The notes: a model not told the origin generated them from the sequence alone. DNA of 64,000 nt from Rhizobacter sp. Root404 (GCF_001425865.1 NZ_LMDS01000005.1:1096430-1160429); one strand, 5' to 3'; counted from the first letter of the stretch, positions 46,272-55,622 are shown. Numbers and translations are program-made.

Positions 46272-47057
46272 ATGGCTGCATTTGCCTTGCTGCACGGCTT
46301 GGTCGCGTACGCGATCTTCCTGCTCACCTTTTCGTACGCAATCCTCTTTGTCGGCAACCTCTGGGTACCCAAGTCGATCGACATCGGTGTACCGGACGCT
46401 GCAGCGGGCCAGCCGCTGGCACTGAGCCTGCTCGTCAACGTGCTGTTGCTCGGCGTCTTTGCCATTCAGCACAGCGTCATGGCGCGGCCCGGGTTCAAGC
46501 GCTGGTGGACCCGCTTCGTGCCCAAGCCCATCGAGCGCAGCACCTATGTGCTGCTGGCAAGCCTGTCGCTCGCGCTGCTGTTCTGGCAGTGGCGCCCCAT
46601 GACCGCGCCGGTGTGGCAGGCACCCGAAGGCCTTGCGACGGTCGCCTTGCTGGCAGTCCAAGCCGCGGGCTGGCTGATGGTGCTCGCCAGCACGTTCATG
46701 ATCGACCACTTCGAGCTGTTCGGTGTGAAGCAGGTGCTCGCCCGTCTGTCCGGGCGGCCGCTGCCGCCGCCGGTGTTCCGCACGCCGATGCTCTACAAGC
46801 ATGTGCGGCACCCGATCTACCTCGGCTTCATGCTCGCCTTTTGGGCCACGCCCTCCATGACCGCCGGGCACCTGCTGTTCGCGGTGGCGACCACCGGCTA
46901 CATCCTGATCGGGATCTGGTTCGAGGAGCGGGACCTGGTGCAGCTCTTCGGACAGAAGTATCAGGACTACCGCCTGCGCGTAGGCATGTTGCTGCCGCTG
47001 AAGCGCAGCCGGGCACAGCCCGTGGCCGAGGCGCCCGTCGCCAAGGGCGGCGCTTGA
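46272..47057 (+). CDS. MddA-like methyltransferase (isoprenylcysteine methyltransferase family)
   Basis: A 261-residue membrane protein with about five spans. The family motif YKHVRHPIYLGFML (about residues 176-189), a Glu-rich IWFEERDLVQLFGQKYQDYR near 216 and the final GMLLPLK are typical of MddA, which methylates methanethiol to dimethyl sulfide with S-adenosylmethionine. NnrU-like and other ICMT-type enzymes share the motif, so a different thiol or alcohol substrate is possible. It sits 46 bases after the fusion gene, with AAGGAG before ATG 46272, and overlaps the next hydrolase by TTGA. Confidence 0.85.
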   Translation: MAAFALLHGLVAYAIFLLTFSYAILFVGNLWVPKSIDIGVPDAAAGQPLALSLLVNVLLLGVFAIQHSVMARPGFKRWWTRFVPKPIERSTYVLLASLSLALLFWQWRPMTAPVWQAPEGLATVALLAVQAAGWLMVLASTFMIDHFELFGVKQVLARLSGRPLPPPVFRTPMLYKHVRHPIYLGFMLAFWATPSMTAGHLLFAVATTGYILIGIWFEERDLVQLFGQKYQDYRLRVGMLLPLKRSRAQPVAEAPVAKGGA

Positions 47058-47845
47058 TCGAGCCTTTCGTGCGCGAAAGCGGTAACGGCCCGACCGTGGT
47101 CTGCCTGCACGCCAGCGCATCCAGTTCGGCGCAGTGGCGTGCGCTGACCGAGCGCCTGTCGGGGCGGTTCCGGGTCCTGGCCGTCGACTTGCACGGATGT
47201 GGCCGCACGCCAGGCTGGCCCGGGCCCCTTCCATTGCAGCTGGACGATGAGACGACGATGCTCGACCCGGTCTGGGATCGTGCAGGAGCACGTTTCCACT
47301 TGATGGGGCATTCGTATGGCGGCGCTGTTGCGATGCACGCCGCCATCAGGCACGTCGACCGGGTCGCCTCGCTGCTCGTCTATGAGCCGGTGATGTTCGG
47401 TCTGCTGAACAAGTTGGAACCCGACTCCATGGCCGCCAGCGAGATCAATGGCGTCCGGGCCGATACCTCGCGGTTCGTGGCATCGGGCCATCTGGACGCG
47501 GCCGCGGCCCGCTTCGGCGCCTACTGGCTGGGTGACGAAGCTTGGGCAGCGCTCACTCCCGAACGCCAGGCAGCCATGGCTTGCGCCATGCCGAATGTGA
47601 TGCCGCAGTGGCAAGCTGCGTTTGCAGAGCCACCGACGCGGATTGAGTTCGGCGCTCTGTCCATGCCAATTCAACTGCTCGGCGGCGTCTGCTCGACCGC
47701 CGCCGCGCGCGCTGTGTCTCGGCTACTGGCGGACATGCTGCCGCACGTTTTCCGCGAAGAGTTGCCGGGTTGTGGCCACATGGCGCCGGTGACCTCACCT
47801 GAGCGCGTGAACCCGGCCATCGAACGATTCCTTGCGACGCACTGA
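47054..47845 (+). CDS. Alpha/beta-hydrolase
   Basis: A 263-residue hydrolase with HASASSSAQW (oxyanion region, near residue 19) and DLHGCGRTPGWP. The standard elbow MGHSYGGAVAMHAA (nucleophile Ser near residue 82) and the C-terminal GCGHMAPVTSPERV with the catalytic His complete it. The start is the TTG at 47054, overlapping the methyltransferase stop, with AAGGGCGG before it. It is the last gene of the TetR operon and keeps the full catalytic set, unlike the hydrolase half of the fusion. Confidence 0.87.
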   Translation: MIEPFVRESGNGPTVVCLHASASSSAQWRALTERLSGRFRVLAVDLHGCGRTPGWPGPLPLQLDDETTMLDPVWDRAGARFHLMGHSYGGAVAMHAAIRHVDRVASLLVYEPVMFGLLNKLEPDSMAASEINGVRADTSRFVASGHLDAAAARFGAYWLGDEAWAALTPERQAAMACAMPNVMPQWQAAFAEPPTRIEFGALSMPIQLLGGVCSTAAARAVSRLLADMLPHVFREELPGCGHMAPVTSPERVNPAIERFLATH

Positions 47846-47861
47846 TCGCGCCAGCCACTGT

Positions 47862-48542
47862 ATGCAATCGCCATTGATTCCGCGAACGACTCGCACCGAC
47901 AACCGTATCATCCGCTTGGCCGTTCCCGAGGACGCAGTCGCGCTGGGCCACATCCAGGCCGCGTCGCATCAGGCCACTTACGCGGGAATCATGCCGGATT
48001 CGATCCTCGTGAGGCTGAGCGCAGAGCGCTTGATCGAGCGTTTCCGGTCGCGTCTGAACGCCAGCGCAGAAGCTCATTTAGCGCCAGTGGTCGCCAGCCC
48101 GAACCGCCTCTGGGTTGTCCATGTGAACGGCGCCGTCGCGGGTTACGCAGCGACGCAGCCGGGCGCGAGCACCTTCCTGCCGCCACCGCACGGCGCTGGC
48201 GAAATCGAGTCCCTGTATCTCCATCCGGACGCCAAGGGACTGGGACTCGGGCGGGCACTGCACCAGCACGCCATCGACGATCTGGTGGCCCGAGGATTCG
48301 GTCCATTGGTCCTGTGGGCCTTTGCGGCCAACCGGCAAGCGTTGCGATTCTATGAACGTGCGGGATGGGTTCTGGACAAGGCCGGCGAGAACTGGGTTTT
48401 GGATGGGGTGGCCTGTCCGATCGTGCGTTACCGACTGCCCGTCGCTCGCAGCGCGACTGCCTCGACCGGACCGACTATCGATGCTCAGAAGCGCGGGGTG
48501 CCAGGATCCAGGCCAAGACAGATTCGGCCGGAAACGACATAG
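47862..48542 (+). CDS. GNAT-family N-acetyltransferase
   Basis: A 226-residue protein with the GNAT fold and acetyl-CoA motif A (IESLYLHPDAKGLGLGRALHQHAI, about residues 110-133), followed by LWAFAANRQALRFYERAGW. The N-terminal VPEDAVALGHIQAASHQATYAG matches RimI-like acetyltransferases. ATG 47862 gives this start. The last 30 residues are basic and unconserved, overlapping the convergent gene by 58 bases, so the true stop or the other gene's end may be unusual. Substrate unknown. Confidence 0.87.
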   Translation: MQSPLIPRTTRTDNRIIRLAVPEDAVALGHIQAASHQATYAGIMPDSILVRLSAERLIERFRSRLNASAEAHLAPVVASPNRLWVVHVNGAVAGYAATQPGASTFLPPPHGAGEIESLYLHPDAKGLGLGRALHQHAIDDLVARGFGPLVLWAFAANRQALRFYERAGWVLDKAGENWVLDGVACPIVRYRLPVARSATASTGPTIDAQKRGVPGSRPRQIRPETT

Positions 48543-49639
48543 TTGTTGGGCGACATGGCGATGTGCTTGGCTGCGGCGCTGATGTCACGAACTTGACGCT
48601 CTAGGGGGAACTCCTCCCAAATGGCCGCGGCGCCTGCTGCGGCGGACACGATCTCCGCCACGCGAATGGAAGACTCGGCAGCATGCGTGCAAGCCGATCG
48701 GTACATGGCGCGAGCGCGAACGAGCCGCTCGCCTGCATCGTCAATCGCCGACGTCAGTTCGCTCATTGCCGCAATCATCAGCGCCCGTGCCGCGGCATGC
48801 AGAGCTTCGGCACGACCGATCTCCGACTGAATCAGCTCGCGGTCACGCAATGCGATCGACGTGCCTGCACGCGTACGCGCGGCGAGTCCAGTGATAAACG
48901 TGTCCAGCACGCCACGGGCGATTCCCAACGGCACGACCGACACTGTTGTCGCGTAGGCCGAGACGGATGGCCAGCGGTAGAGCACGCCGGGTTGCGTGGC
49001 TGGCGGGTGCAGCATGTCGTGTGAATGCTCAGTAGGAACGAAGATGTCGCCGAGAACGTAATCGCAGCTGCCGCTGGCGCGCAGGCCAGAGACCCGCCAG
49101 TTGTCAATGATCTCGGCATGCTCGGCAGGCACGTAGCACATGAGGATCCGCCCCTCGTCGCGCCCTTCAGTCACTCGACACGCCGCCGCGACCAAGCTTG
49201 CGTGGTGAATGCCGCTGGCAAAGGGCCACCGGCCGGTGACCTTGTAACCGCCCTCGACAGGTGCCGCTTGTCCAATGGCTCCGTTGGTGGCCACGACAAA
49301 GGCGTCGACAGGAGCGAACCACCGCTTCGCTACCGCTTCGGGAAGATACCCACCTGCGCGGCTCATGCCGCCGCCGTTGCCGACCACCCAACCGATCGAG
49401 CCATCCAACGCAGCGGCCGCTTCGACCACTTCCATGAATGACGCCGGCGATAGCTCCCATCCATTGAGTGACCGCGGCAGCCAAAGGCGCAATAACCCGG
49501 CCTGCGCGATCGCCTCGAACACCGGCCGCGTGAGCCGTCGCTCGCGATCCATGTCCTCGCGCTGCGAATTCACGAGCGGGGCCATCGAGGTGATTCGTTC
49601 CTTGAGCCGGGCAACGGTATCTTGCGAGTTATCGGTCAA
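48485..49639 (-). CDS. Acyl-CoA-dehydrogenase-like flavoprotein (DszC/HsaA type)
   Basis: The 384-residue protein has the N-terminal helical domain (LVNSQREDMDRERRLTRPVF), the beta domain (VTGRWPFASGIHHASLVAAAC; ASGSCDYVLGDIFVP) and a C-terminal type 2 domain. These are typical of flavin-dependent monooxygenases such as HsaA, DszC or SfnB. Its ILMCYVPAEHAEIIDNWRVSGLRAS segment is close to that group. It likely uses reduced flavin to oxidise a small molecule; sulfur or aromatic substrates are common. The start is the TTG at 49639, with GGGGAG upstream. A LysR gene is divergent. Confidence 0.87.
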   Translation of the reverse strand: MTDNSQDTVARLKERITSMAPLVNSQREDMDRERRLTRPVFEAIAQAGLLRLWLPRSLNGWELSPASFMEVVEAAAALDGSIGWVVGNGGGMSRAGGYLPEAVAKRWFAPVDAFVVATNGAIGQAAPVEGGYKVTGRWPFASGIHHASLVAAACRVTEGRDEGRILMCYVPAEHAEIIDNWRVSGLRASGSCDYVLGDIFVPTEHSHDMLHPPATQPGVLYRWPSVSAYATTVSVVPLGIARGVLDTFITGLAARTRAGTSIALRDRELIQSEIGRAEALHAAARALMIAAMSELTSAIDDAGERLVRARAMYRSACTHAAESSIRVAEIVSAAAGAAAIWEEFPLERQVRDISAAAKHIAMSPNNYVVSGRICLGLDPGTPRF

Positions 49640-49711
49640 TTCCCAGCTCCCCGTGGATGTTCAGGCAAGGCCAGTGTCGCCCGGAGTGCCGGCGCCGAGC
49701 AAACGAGCAAT

Positions 49712-49729
49712 ATTCAGCTATAAGTGAAT
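49712..49729. promoter_or_regulatory. LysR-type inverted repeat
   Basis: ATTCA (49712-49716) and TGAAT (49725-49729) are inverted around eight bases in the 100-base gap between the flavoprotein gene and the divergent LysR gene, with a second TGAATT/GAATTCA overlap to 49737. It is a candidate LysR binding site controlling both genes. Confidence 0.5.
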
Positions 49730-49739
49730 TGAATTCATC

Positions 49740-50669
49740 ATGCCCCTGATGCGCCGCCTACCGCCCCTTGTCGCATTGCGAGCCTTCGAAGCGGTGGCCC
49801 GCCTCGGAAGCTTTCGGCTTGCTGCAGAAGAATTGCACGTCACACCAACAGCGGTCAGCCACCAGCTTCGCATCTTCGAAGAACATTGCGGGCAGATGCT
49901 GTTGCGCCGACGTCCCCGGCCGCTCAGCCTGACGGAAGCCGGCGCCCGCTTGTTTCCAGTGATTCGCGACGGGCTCGATGCATTTGCAACCGCCATAGAA
50001 CAGGTCCGTGCGCCGCAGAATCACCGCTTACGGGTATCGACAACTAACGCCTTCGCGGCGCGATGCCTGGTTCCGCTTCTGCCGGCCTGGTACCGCGAAA
50101 ACCCCGCGATCGATCTGGAGGTCATCGGGACGGACCAAGTCATGGACCTACGAGCGGGAACGGTGGACGTGGCTTTGCGCTACGCGCGCGACCCACCGGT
50201 GGACGGCGTTGCAGTGGAGCTCACTCGCGATCGCTTTCACGTCGTTGCGGCACCCAGGTTGCTGGAGTCCTCCGACGCTGAGTCGTGGAAGCGCCTGCCG
50301 CGCATAGCCTACGATTGGCTCCCGGGCGACACAATGGCGCCGACATGGGAGCGCTGGCAAGCGGTATCCCACATCCGCCTCAATGCGAGCGATCGAATCG
50401 CGATGCGCTTTCGCGAAGAGTTGCATGCCATTGAAGCTGTTGTTGCAGGTCAAGGCGTTGCCATCTGCAGCGATCTGCTGGTTCGGCAGGAGTTGTCCGA
50501 CGGTTCCCTCGTGCGAGTGTCCTCGATCACGTTGGATGGCTATGGGCTTTACCTGGTAACTCTGCCGGAGCAGACTACCTCGCAGGGCGTACAAGACTTC
50601 TGCGCTTGGCTGCGACGCGTCTATTTGACCGCGTCCGCAGTGTCGAACGAGAGGCAAGTGCCAGGGTAG
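49740..50669 (+). CDS. LysR-family regulator (GcvA-like)
   Basis: A 309-residue regulator. The winged HTH covers residues about 6-65 (PPLVALRAFEAVARLGSFRLAAEELHVTPTAVSHQLR), and the substrate domain resembles the GcvA group (LRVSTTNAFAARCLVPLLPAWY; DLRAGTVDVALRYARDP). It is divergent from the flavoprotein gene and probably controls it. ATG 49740 lies directly after the inverted repeat; a ribosome site is not evident, and a leaderless or short-leader transcript is possible. Confidence 0.9.
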   Translation: MPLMRRLPPLVALRAFEAVARLGSFRLAAEELHVTPTAVSHQLRIFEEHCGQMLLRRRPRPLSLTEAGARLFPVIRDGLDAFATAIEQVRAPQNHRLRVSTTNAFAARCLVPLLPAWYRENPAIDLEVIGTDQVMDLRAGTVDVALRYARDPPVDGVAVELTRDRFHVVAAPRLLESSDAESWKRLPRIAYDWLPGDTMAPTWERWQAVSHIRLNASDRIAMRFREELHAIEAVVAGQGVAICSDLLVRQELSDGSLVRVSSITLDGYGLYLVTLPEQTTSQGVQDFCAWLRRVYLTASAVSNERQVPG

Positions 50670-50904
50670 TAAGCCGAACTCATTCCCGATTCGACAACGG
50701 ACTGGATCGACCACCTACTGTTTAGCCACCCAGTGCAGTGCATAGAGCAGACGCTAACGAACGGCCCGGACTGAGGTCGCAGCCGTTCCAACGCTCGAGG
50801 CAGAGAACAACTCCCAGCCTCGCTCTTTCATGGACGTACTCGGCCCTACACTGCGCACCCCTCCTGCGCATCGCTCCTAGTTCCGCCGCTCCCAACCGGC
50901 CGAC
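50670..50904. other. Gap of 235 bases, no gene seen
   Basis: Nothing recognisable lies between the LysR gene and the LysR remnant. Base composition is lower in GC than the core. Confidence 0.4.
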
Positions 50905-51180
50905 CTAGCGTGGCCGGAACAAGTCGGGCATTGCGGACGTGTCCGGCGGACCAAACGCAAGCCGCTGCTGCGTCAGTCCGGCGAAGACTGAACTCGAGAA
51001 GTCGCCGAACGCACGAACCGCTGCTGAGTTCCGTGCCTCGCGGCGGTACATCAACGAGATCGGCGGCGCTTCATGACCGATCCACTCGCGAAGGACCTGT
51101 TCTAGCCGGCCCTCAAGCAGCCACGGCACCTTGCTTAGCCGCGGCGAGCATTGACACTGCTCCAGCAAGCACTGGCTCTC
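50905..51180 (-). pseudogene. Remnant of a LysR-type regulator (C-terminal end)
   Basis: On the minus strand the frame reads LEGRLEQVLREWIGHEAPPI, then SLMYRREARNSAAVRAFGDF, which matches the last beta-strand and helix of LysR substrate domains (V-L-x-x-W ... I-x-L-x-Y-x-x-x-R-x-x-x-x-V-R-A-F). No DNA-binding part or matching upstream sequence is found, and the frame upstream is low-quality. Only about 80 codons remain. Confidence 0.65.
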
Positions 51181-51421
51181 GATCCCAAAAGTCTCACAGA
51201 TGTGTTTCTGCGCTACGGGTTTCGGGTAATTATTGTTGGGTGACCATGATCTGCGATTGCGTGGGGATGACTCAAATTTCGCGAAACGAATCCGACTTTT
51301 GCAGTTGCGGACACGAGGTCGGCAATGGCACACGCGATGAGTGAGACTGGGCGTGGGGCAAGACCGCCAACGCGCGTCGGCGCCAGTGGAACTTAAAGGC
51401 GAGGGTCGTAGTCGACGATGG

Positions 51422-51883
51422 ATGAAAGCCGTTGCTGCTTCCCTTGCCATGCGCCTCAGCCTGTCAATGCTCACGGTACTTGGGTTGACCGCCGTATCCA
51501 AGACGAACTCACCTGCGACGGAGGTTGGCGAAACAGCGAGCGTTTTAGCTCTGATCGGTGATGCGGCTTGCGAAGACGATTCGCAGTGCGCAACGATTGG
51601 CGTAGGTGCGAAGGCATGTGGAGGGCCAGAGGGCTACGTTGCGTGGTCAATTGCGCGAACGGATCCGCACGCATTGGGCGTTGCCGCTCGGCGAGATGCC
51701 GACGCGGCGCGGCGTGAGCAGGCTAAGCAGAATTCCGATAGGGGGATGGTCTCTGATTGCAGCATCTCGCCCGACCCCCGTGCGTTCTGCGATATAGGTC
51801 GCTCTGCCTCCGCGTCGAGTGGACTTAGTGGGACTTGCCGAATACGCAAGGCACCGGGCTTGGCGAGTCCGATCCTCCGCTAA
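51422..51883 (+). CDS. Exported cysteine-containing protein, unknown
   Basis: The gene encodes a 153-residue protein with a signal peptide (SLAMRLSLSMLTVLGLTAV). Two or more Cys pairs follow (GDAACEDDSQCATIGVGAKACGG, then SDCSISPDPRAFCDIG, and GTCRIRKAP near the end). C-x(5)-C-x(2,5)-GxGAKACGG followed by YVAWS is a pattern I have seen in small secreted proteins of proteobacteria; no function is known. ATG 51422 is the likely start. It ends just before a terminator that serves the opposite gene. Confidence 0.6.
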   Translation: MKAVAASLAMRLSLSMLTVLGLTAVSKTNSPATEVGETASVLALIGDAACEDDSQCATIGVGAKACGGPEGYVAWSIARTDPHALGVAARRDADAARREQAKQNSDRGMVSDCSISPDPRAFCDIGRSASASSGLSGTCRIRKAPGLASPILR

Positions 51884-51892
51884 GCCGCAACG

Positions 51893-51918
51893 AAAAAAAG
51901 GCCGCATCAGCGGCCTTT
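51893..51918 (-). terminator. Intrinsic terminator of the subtilase gene
   Basis: Minus strand: AAAGGCCGC with GCGGCCTTT around loop TGAT, followed by seven T residues (A51893-A51899 on plus). It also fits the end of the convergent gene at 51422-51883. Confidence 0.85.
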
Positions 51919-51937
51919 GTAAGCTGTGCAGACCAGC

Positions 51938-54900
51938 TCAGCGTGCGTCGACCGAAACCAACGTGGTGCCGAGTGCGGTGCTCACACCGTCCTTGAACTG
52001 CAGCACACCAAGATAGCGGCTGCCGTTGTTAACATTCCACGACGCAGCGATCGTCGCAGTGCCGCCCAGGACGACATCCATCGGCCCCGGTGCACGCAAC
52101 GTCTGCTTTCCTACCGGCTGCCCAATCACCCAGCTTGACATCGTGTAATTCGCCGAGCCGCCAACGGGCGCGTAGCCAACGACGCAGGCTGAGTAGCTTC
52201 CCGCCGCTGGCACCTTCAAATCGACCAACTCGTCGGACGTGCCGCCTCCGCTGGAACCAACCAAAGTGCCCGTGCCACCGGTCCCGTTGTAGACCTCAAG
52301 GTCTAGGTCGCTCCCTGAGCCGCCTTGCGTGTCGCTGTTGAAGAGCTGGAAGCGGGCAATCTGCGTCCCGACCGGTACAGTGAAGTTGAAGCATTGCTTC
52401 GCATTCGTTGTGATCTGCCCTGCACTCAAAGTTGCCGCCTGCATACCGCTCGGCGTAGTTACCAATATGCCGGTGTATCCCGTACCGACCGTGATCTGGG
52501 TCGCCCCGGCTTTACGTGTCTCGCTGATGGAAGCGGGCGCCGCGAAAAGGCTGGCTTTCAGGGTCAACGGGCTGCGCACCTGGTGCAAACCATCAGTCCA
52601 AACCACGTTGCCAAATACATAGCTGCCGATACCGGCAGTGGTCCGAGTCATGGTGACGCTGTAGGTCCCGCTGGCTCCAGGGGCCAGCGTCAGGCTCATC
52701 GGGCTCAGAGTGCCCGTCCAGCCAGGTGCGGTGGCGGTGCCGGAGTAGGTGGCGGTGGCTTTACCGACGTTTCGGACCGTGCGGGTAATCGTGATTTTGC
52801 CTAGGACGCTGGCAGCGGTCAGCGACGCGAGGTTAAGGTTCCACGGGGCCACGCTGCCATAAGTTTGGCAAGTGCTGCTTGAGGCCGATAACGAGCCAAT
52901 TCCGCACAGAAACCGCAGGTAGTCCACTGGCCCGGCGTCATACACGAGGCCCGGATCGGCGGCGCCGTTGGGGCTCACGTGCCCGGCGCCATAACCAAAA
53001 CGGTCAGCGTCAAGCGCCCCGCTCGCCAACTTGATGTCAGTAGCCGTCGTCATCAACGCTGACTTGATCATCGAAGGTGACCACGTCGGATGCAGTTGCT
53101 TCATCAGTGCCGCAATGCCCGCAATGTGAGGACTGGACATCGACGTGCCTTGCAGCGACGCCGCGGCCCCACTTGGGGTCGCGCCCGCCACAATCGCATC
53201 GTGCACAGCCTGTTGGCTCGAGTTGTCAGCCACGTAGGCAGCAATCACGTCGACACCAGGTGCGGAAATGTCCGGCTTCAAGATGTTGGCGTCAGCGAGG
53301 CTCGGTCCGCGCGATGAGAAGTCGGCCATCACTGGCGCTATCACACCAGGGGCCTGGACCGCGGGAGTGAACGATGCAGTCGCGGTAGGCGCTGCGCCGT
53401 AGGCCAGCACTGCTGCGGAATCCGCGGCGGCCAGGTGCACCGTCGGCACTACGTACGGCTGCAGGAGCTGCGTATTTGCAGTCGCTGGCGTGTTTTGAAT
53501 AATCATTGCAGCGCCGCCAGCGGTCTTGACGGCGTCGCCCTTGTTGATCAGTGCATTGCCCCCGCGGATGCAGACGACCAGCTTGCCTGCGACCTTAGCC
53601 GGATCCAGCGCGGCCAAGGCCGAGCCGCCTAACGATGCGCGGTCAGTGGCGTTGTAGCAGCGTCGCAGCGCTGTCTGATCAGGCGCAGAGAGCGTGCCAA
53701 CTGGCTGAAGGCCAGCGTTCTCCGAAAGGATCATTGCCGTGGACGGCAGTCCAGTCGATTGATAGGACGGGCCAGTAAAAGCAGCGCCCGAGCCAAGAGT
53801 GACGACCGCCGTGGTAAAGCGGTCGTGCGTTGAAGCGGCCACGGTCGTCAACCATGGGCTCATGTGAGCAACCTGGTTGCCGGGGCCGCTGTTACCTGCA
53901 GACGAGGCAACGAACACGCCTGCCGCTGCAGCATTGAAGAATGCAACCTCGACCGGATCCAGATATTGTGTTTGTGAGCCGCTGATCGAGTAGTTGATAA
54001 CGTCCACGCCGTCCTGCACGGCCTTATCGATGGCGGCAACGCTGTCTGACGTGAAGCAGCTGTTCTTGCGAGCACCGGAAGTGGCTTCCACATAGCTCCA
54101 GCATGTGCGGTAGGCGGCCAATCGCGCTCGCGGCGCCATGCCGGAAAGACGCCCGGCGGCGATGCCGTTGATCAATGCCTCAGAGCCTTCGTTGCCGCCG
54201 GCAGTCGACGCCGTGTGAGACCCGTGTCCGTCCTCGTCACGAGGGCCGACATAATCGGTCGCCCACAACGGGCGGCCGAACGCGGTGAAGCCTACATTGA
54301 AGAATTGAGCTCCGATGAGCTTGTTGTTGCACATGGCCGACGTGAACCCCTGTCCGGCCGAACAGGTCCCGCGCCACTTCGCGGGCGGTGGGCCGTATAC
54401 CTGAGTGCCTGCGGCGAAGTAGGGGACGGGCTTGCCGGTGGCATCTACCTTGTCGGAGAACGAGGCGTTCTCCGGCCAGATGCCACCGTCCACGATGCCA
54501 ATGATGACGTCTTCGCCCTTGACGTTGCGGCCAATGCTGTCAAGCGCGGACCACAGGCCCCCCGGTGCGCTCAGACCCAGGAAGGCCGGTGTGCGAGTGG
54601 TGTCCATCGACCGTGCTTCGTCCGGGGTGACCGCGACTACGCCGGGCACGCCTTTGAGCTTGCTGGCCTGCGTCGGCGTTAGCTGCGCGGAGAAACCATT
54701 GAACGCGACGCCGTATCTGTGCAGCACGGCAGCGCCACCGATCTGCGCCAGCGCATTGCTACGCTTGGTATCGAGATAGCTGATGTAGGCACGAACGTTT
54801 GGTGCGCCAGCATTAAGCTTGCCGCCAGGTACAGGCCGGGTTGCTGCATAACCGGCGACGCCGCCTTCATAAGCGGCTGCAGGAGGGTCGGCCAGCTGAA

Positions 54901-54988
54901 CGATGTAGGTCTGGCGCGCGCTTTGGGCCGACGCGAGAGATCCCAATGCCGTCAATCCGACGGCGAGTGCGATGTGAGGAAGTTGCAT
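51938..54988 (-). CDS. Secreted subtilisin-like serine protease (S8 family)
   Basis: A 1016-residue exported protease. The signal peptide (MQLPHIALAVGLTALGSLAS) precedes an I9-like propeptide (TYIVQLADPPAAAY to about residue 125). The S8 domain has Asp167 (VIIGIVDGGIWPE), His255 (DGHGSHTAST) and a Ser near 616 (GTSMSSPHIAG). A PA-type insert lies near residues 440-560. A fibronectin III-like region and a C-terminal PPC-like domain (GSDLDLEVYNGTGG) follow. The layout is like plant subtilases and some bacterial secreted proteases, so it is probably secreted and acts on extracellular protein. AGGAG precedes ATG 54988. Confidence 0.93.
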   Translation of the reverse strand: MQLPHIALAVGLTALGSLASAQSARQTYIVQLADPPAAAYEGGVAGYAATRPVPGGKLNAGAPNVRAYISYLDTKRSNALAQIGGAAVLHRYGVAFNGFSAQLTPTQASKLKGVPGVVAVTPDEARSMDTTRTPAFLGLSAPGGLWSALDSIGRNVKGEDVIIGIVDGGIWPENASFSDKVDATGKPVPYFAAGTQVYGPPPAKWRGTCSAGQGFTSAMCNNKLIGAQFFNVGFTAFGRPLWATDYVGPRDEDGHGSHTASTAGGNEGSEALINGIAAGRLSGMAPRARLAAYRTCWSYVEATSGARKNSCFTSDSVAAIDKAVQDGVDVINYSISGSQTQYLDPVEVAFFNAAAAGVFVASSAGNSGPGNQVAHMSPWLTTVAASTHDRFTTAVVTLGSGAAFTGPSYQSTGLPSTAMILSENAGLQPVGTLSAPDQTALRRCYNATDRASLGGSALAALDPAKVAGKLVVCIRGGNALINKGDAVKTAGGAAMIIQNTPATANTQLLQPYVVPTVHLAAADSAAVLAYGAAPTATASFTPAVQAPGVIAPVMADFSSRGPSLADANILKPDISAPGVDVIAAYVADNSSQQAVHDAIVAGATPSGAAASLQGTSMSSPHIAGIAALMKQLHPTWSPSMIKSALMTTATDIKLASGALDADRFGYGAGHVSPNGAADPGLVYDAGPVDYLRFLCGIGSLSASSSTCQTYGSVAPWNLNLASLTAASVLGKITITRTVRNVGKATATYSGTATAPGWTGTLSPMSLTLAPGASGTYSVTMTRTTAGIGSYVFGNVVWTDGLHQVRSPLTLKASLFAAPASISETRKAGATQITVGTGYTGILVTTPSGMQAATLSAGQITTNAKQCFNFTVPVGTQIARFQLFNSDTQGGSGSDLDLEVYNGTGGTGTLVGSSGGGTSDELVDLKVPAAGSYSACVVGYAPVGGSANYTMSSWVIGQPVGKQTLRAPGPMDVVLGGTATIAASWNVNNGSRYLGVLQFKDGVSTALGTTLVSVDAR

Positions 54989-55622
54989 TGAGCTCGGCTC
55001 CTGCTACGTACAGCCGCTCGTGAAAGTAGAGCGGCGGGCATTGGCGGCGATGGCCGCAATGGAATACGCACCTGTCATAGGCAGATGCCGTACCCTTGCG
55101 TGGACCGACTGTGAGCGAGACTGAGCATTGGCAACCCCCCCTGTTCAGGGGGGTGGTCTGCGCCACCGGGCTATGTTCTAGAGGACGCAGGGTTTGTCCT
55201 GACCCCGTTGCGACCTCGGTCAGTCGATCGCCGCACTGTTTGGCTCTCCAAATTTGAGCGCGTGCCGCGATTTCGGAGCACCACGTTTGGGCGAACGTGC
55301 TGCTTCATAGCGGACTGTCGCGGGCGTCCGCTACTGGCCGAGACGTTGAGTTCAACGCCAAGCCTTGCAGCAGTCATTCGGCGTGATCGCCCGTTTGCTC
55401 AGGGGCAGCTGTCGGCCAGCGTCGCGAAAGGGGAGTCCCGGCCACAAGCAGCCGTTGGGTGGTGCGTCCGGAAGCGGACGTCGATTACCCAGACCAGCTC
55501 ATTGCATCAAAGCTTCGATCAATGGGCAGGTGGGCGGAGCGGGCGTCGGCGCCTAGCTAGCTGAAGGGTAATCGCGTGTCGCCGAGGGCTGAACCTTCGA
55601 CATGCGAAGCGGGGCCGGGACG
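54989..55622. other. Gap with a strong hairpin, no gene
   Basis: No credible gene in 634 bases. CCCCCCTG (55136-55143) and CAGGGGGG (55146-55153) form a perfect stem with a TT loop about 150 bases upstream of the subtilase. The frame 55208-55564 has no ribosome site and looks like mosaic intergenic sequence. I see no RNA gene. Confidence 0.5.

Noticed and set aside
55208..55564. 118-codon frame between the subtilase and LysR genes
   Set aside because: No ribosome site and composition typical of random GC-rich intergenic sequence.
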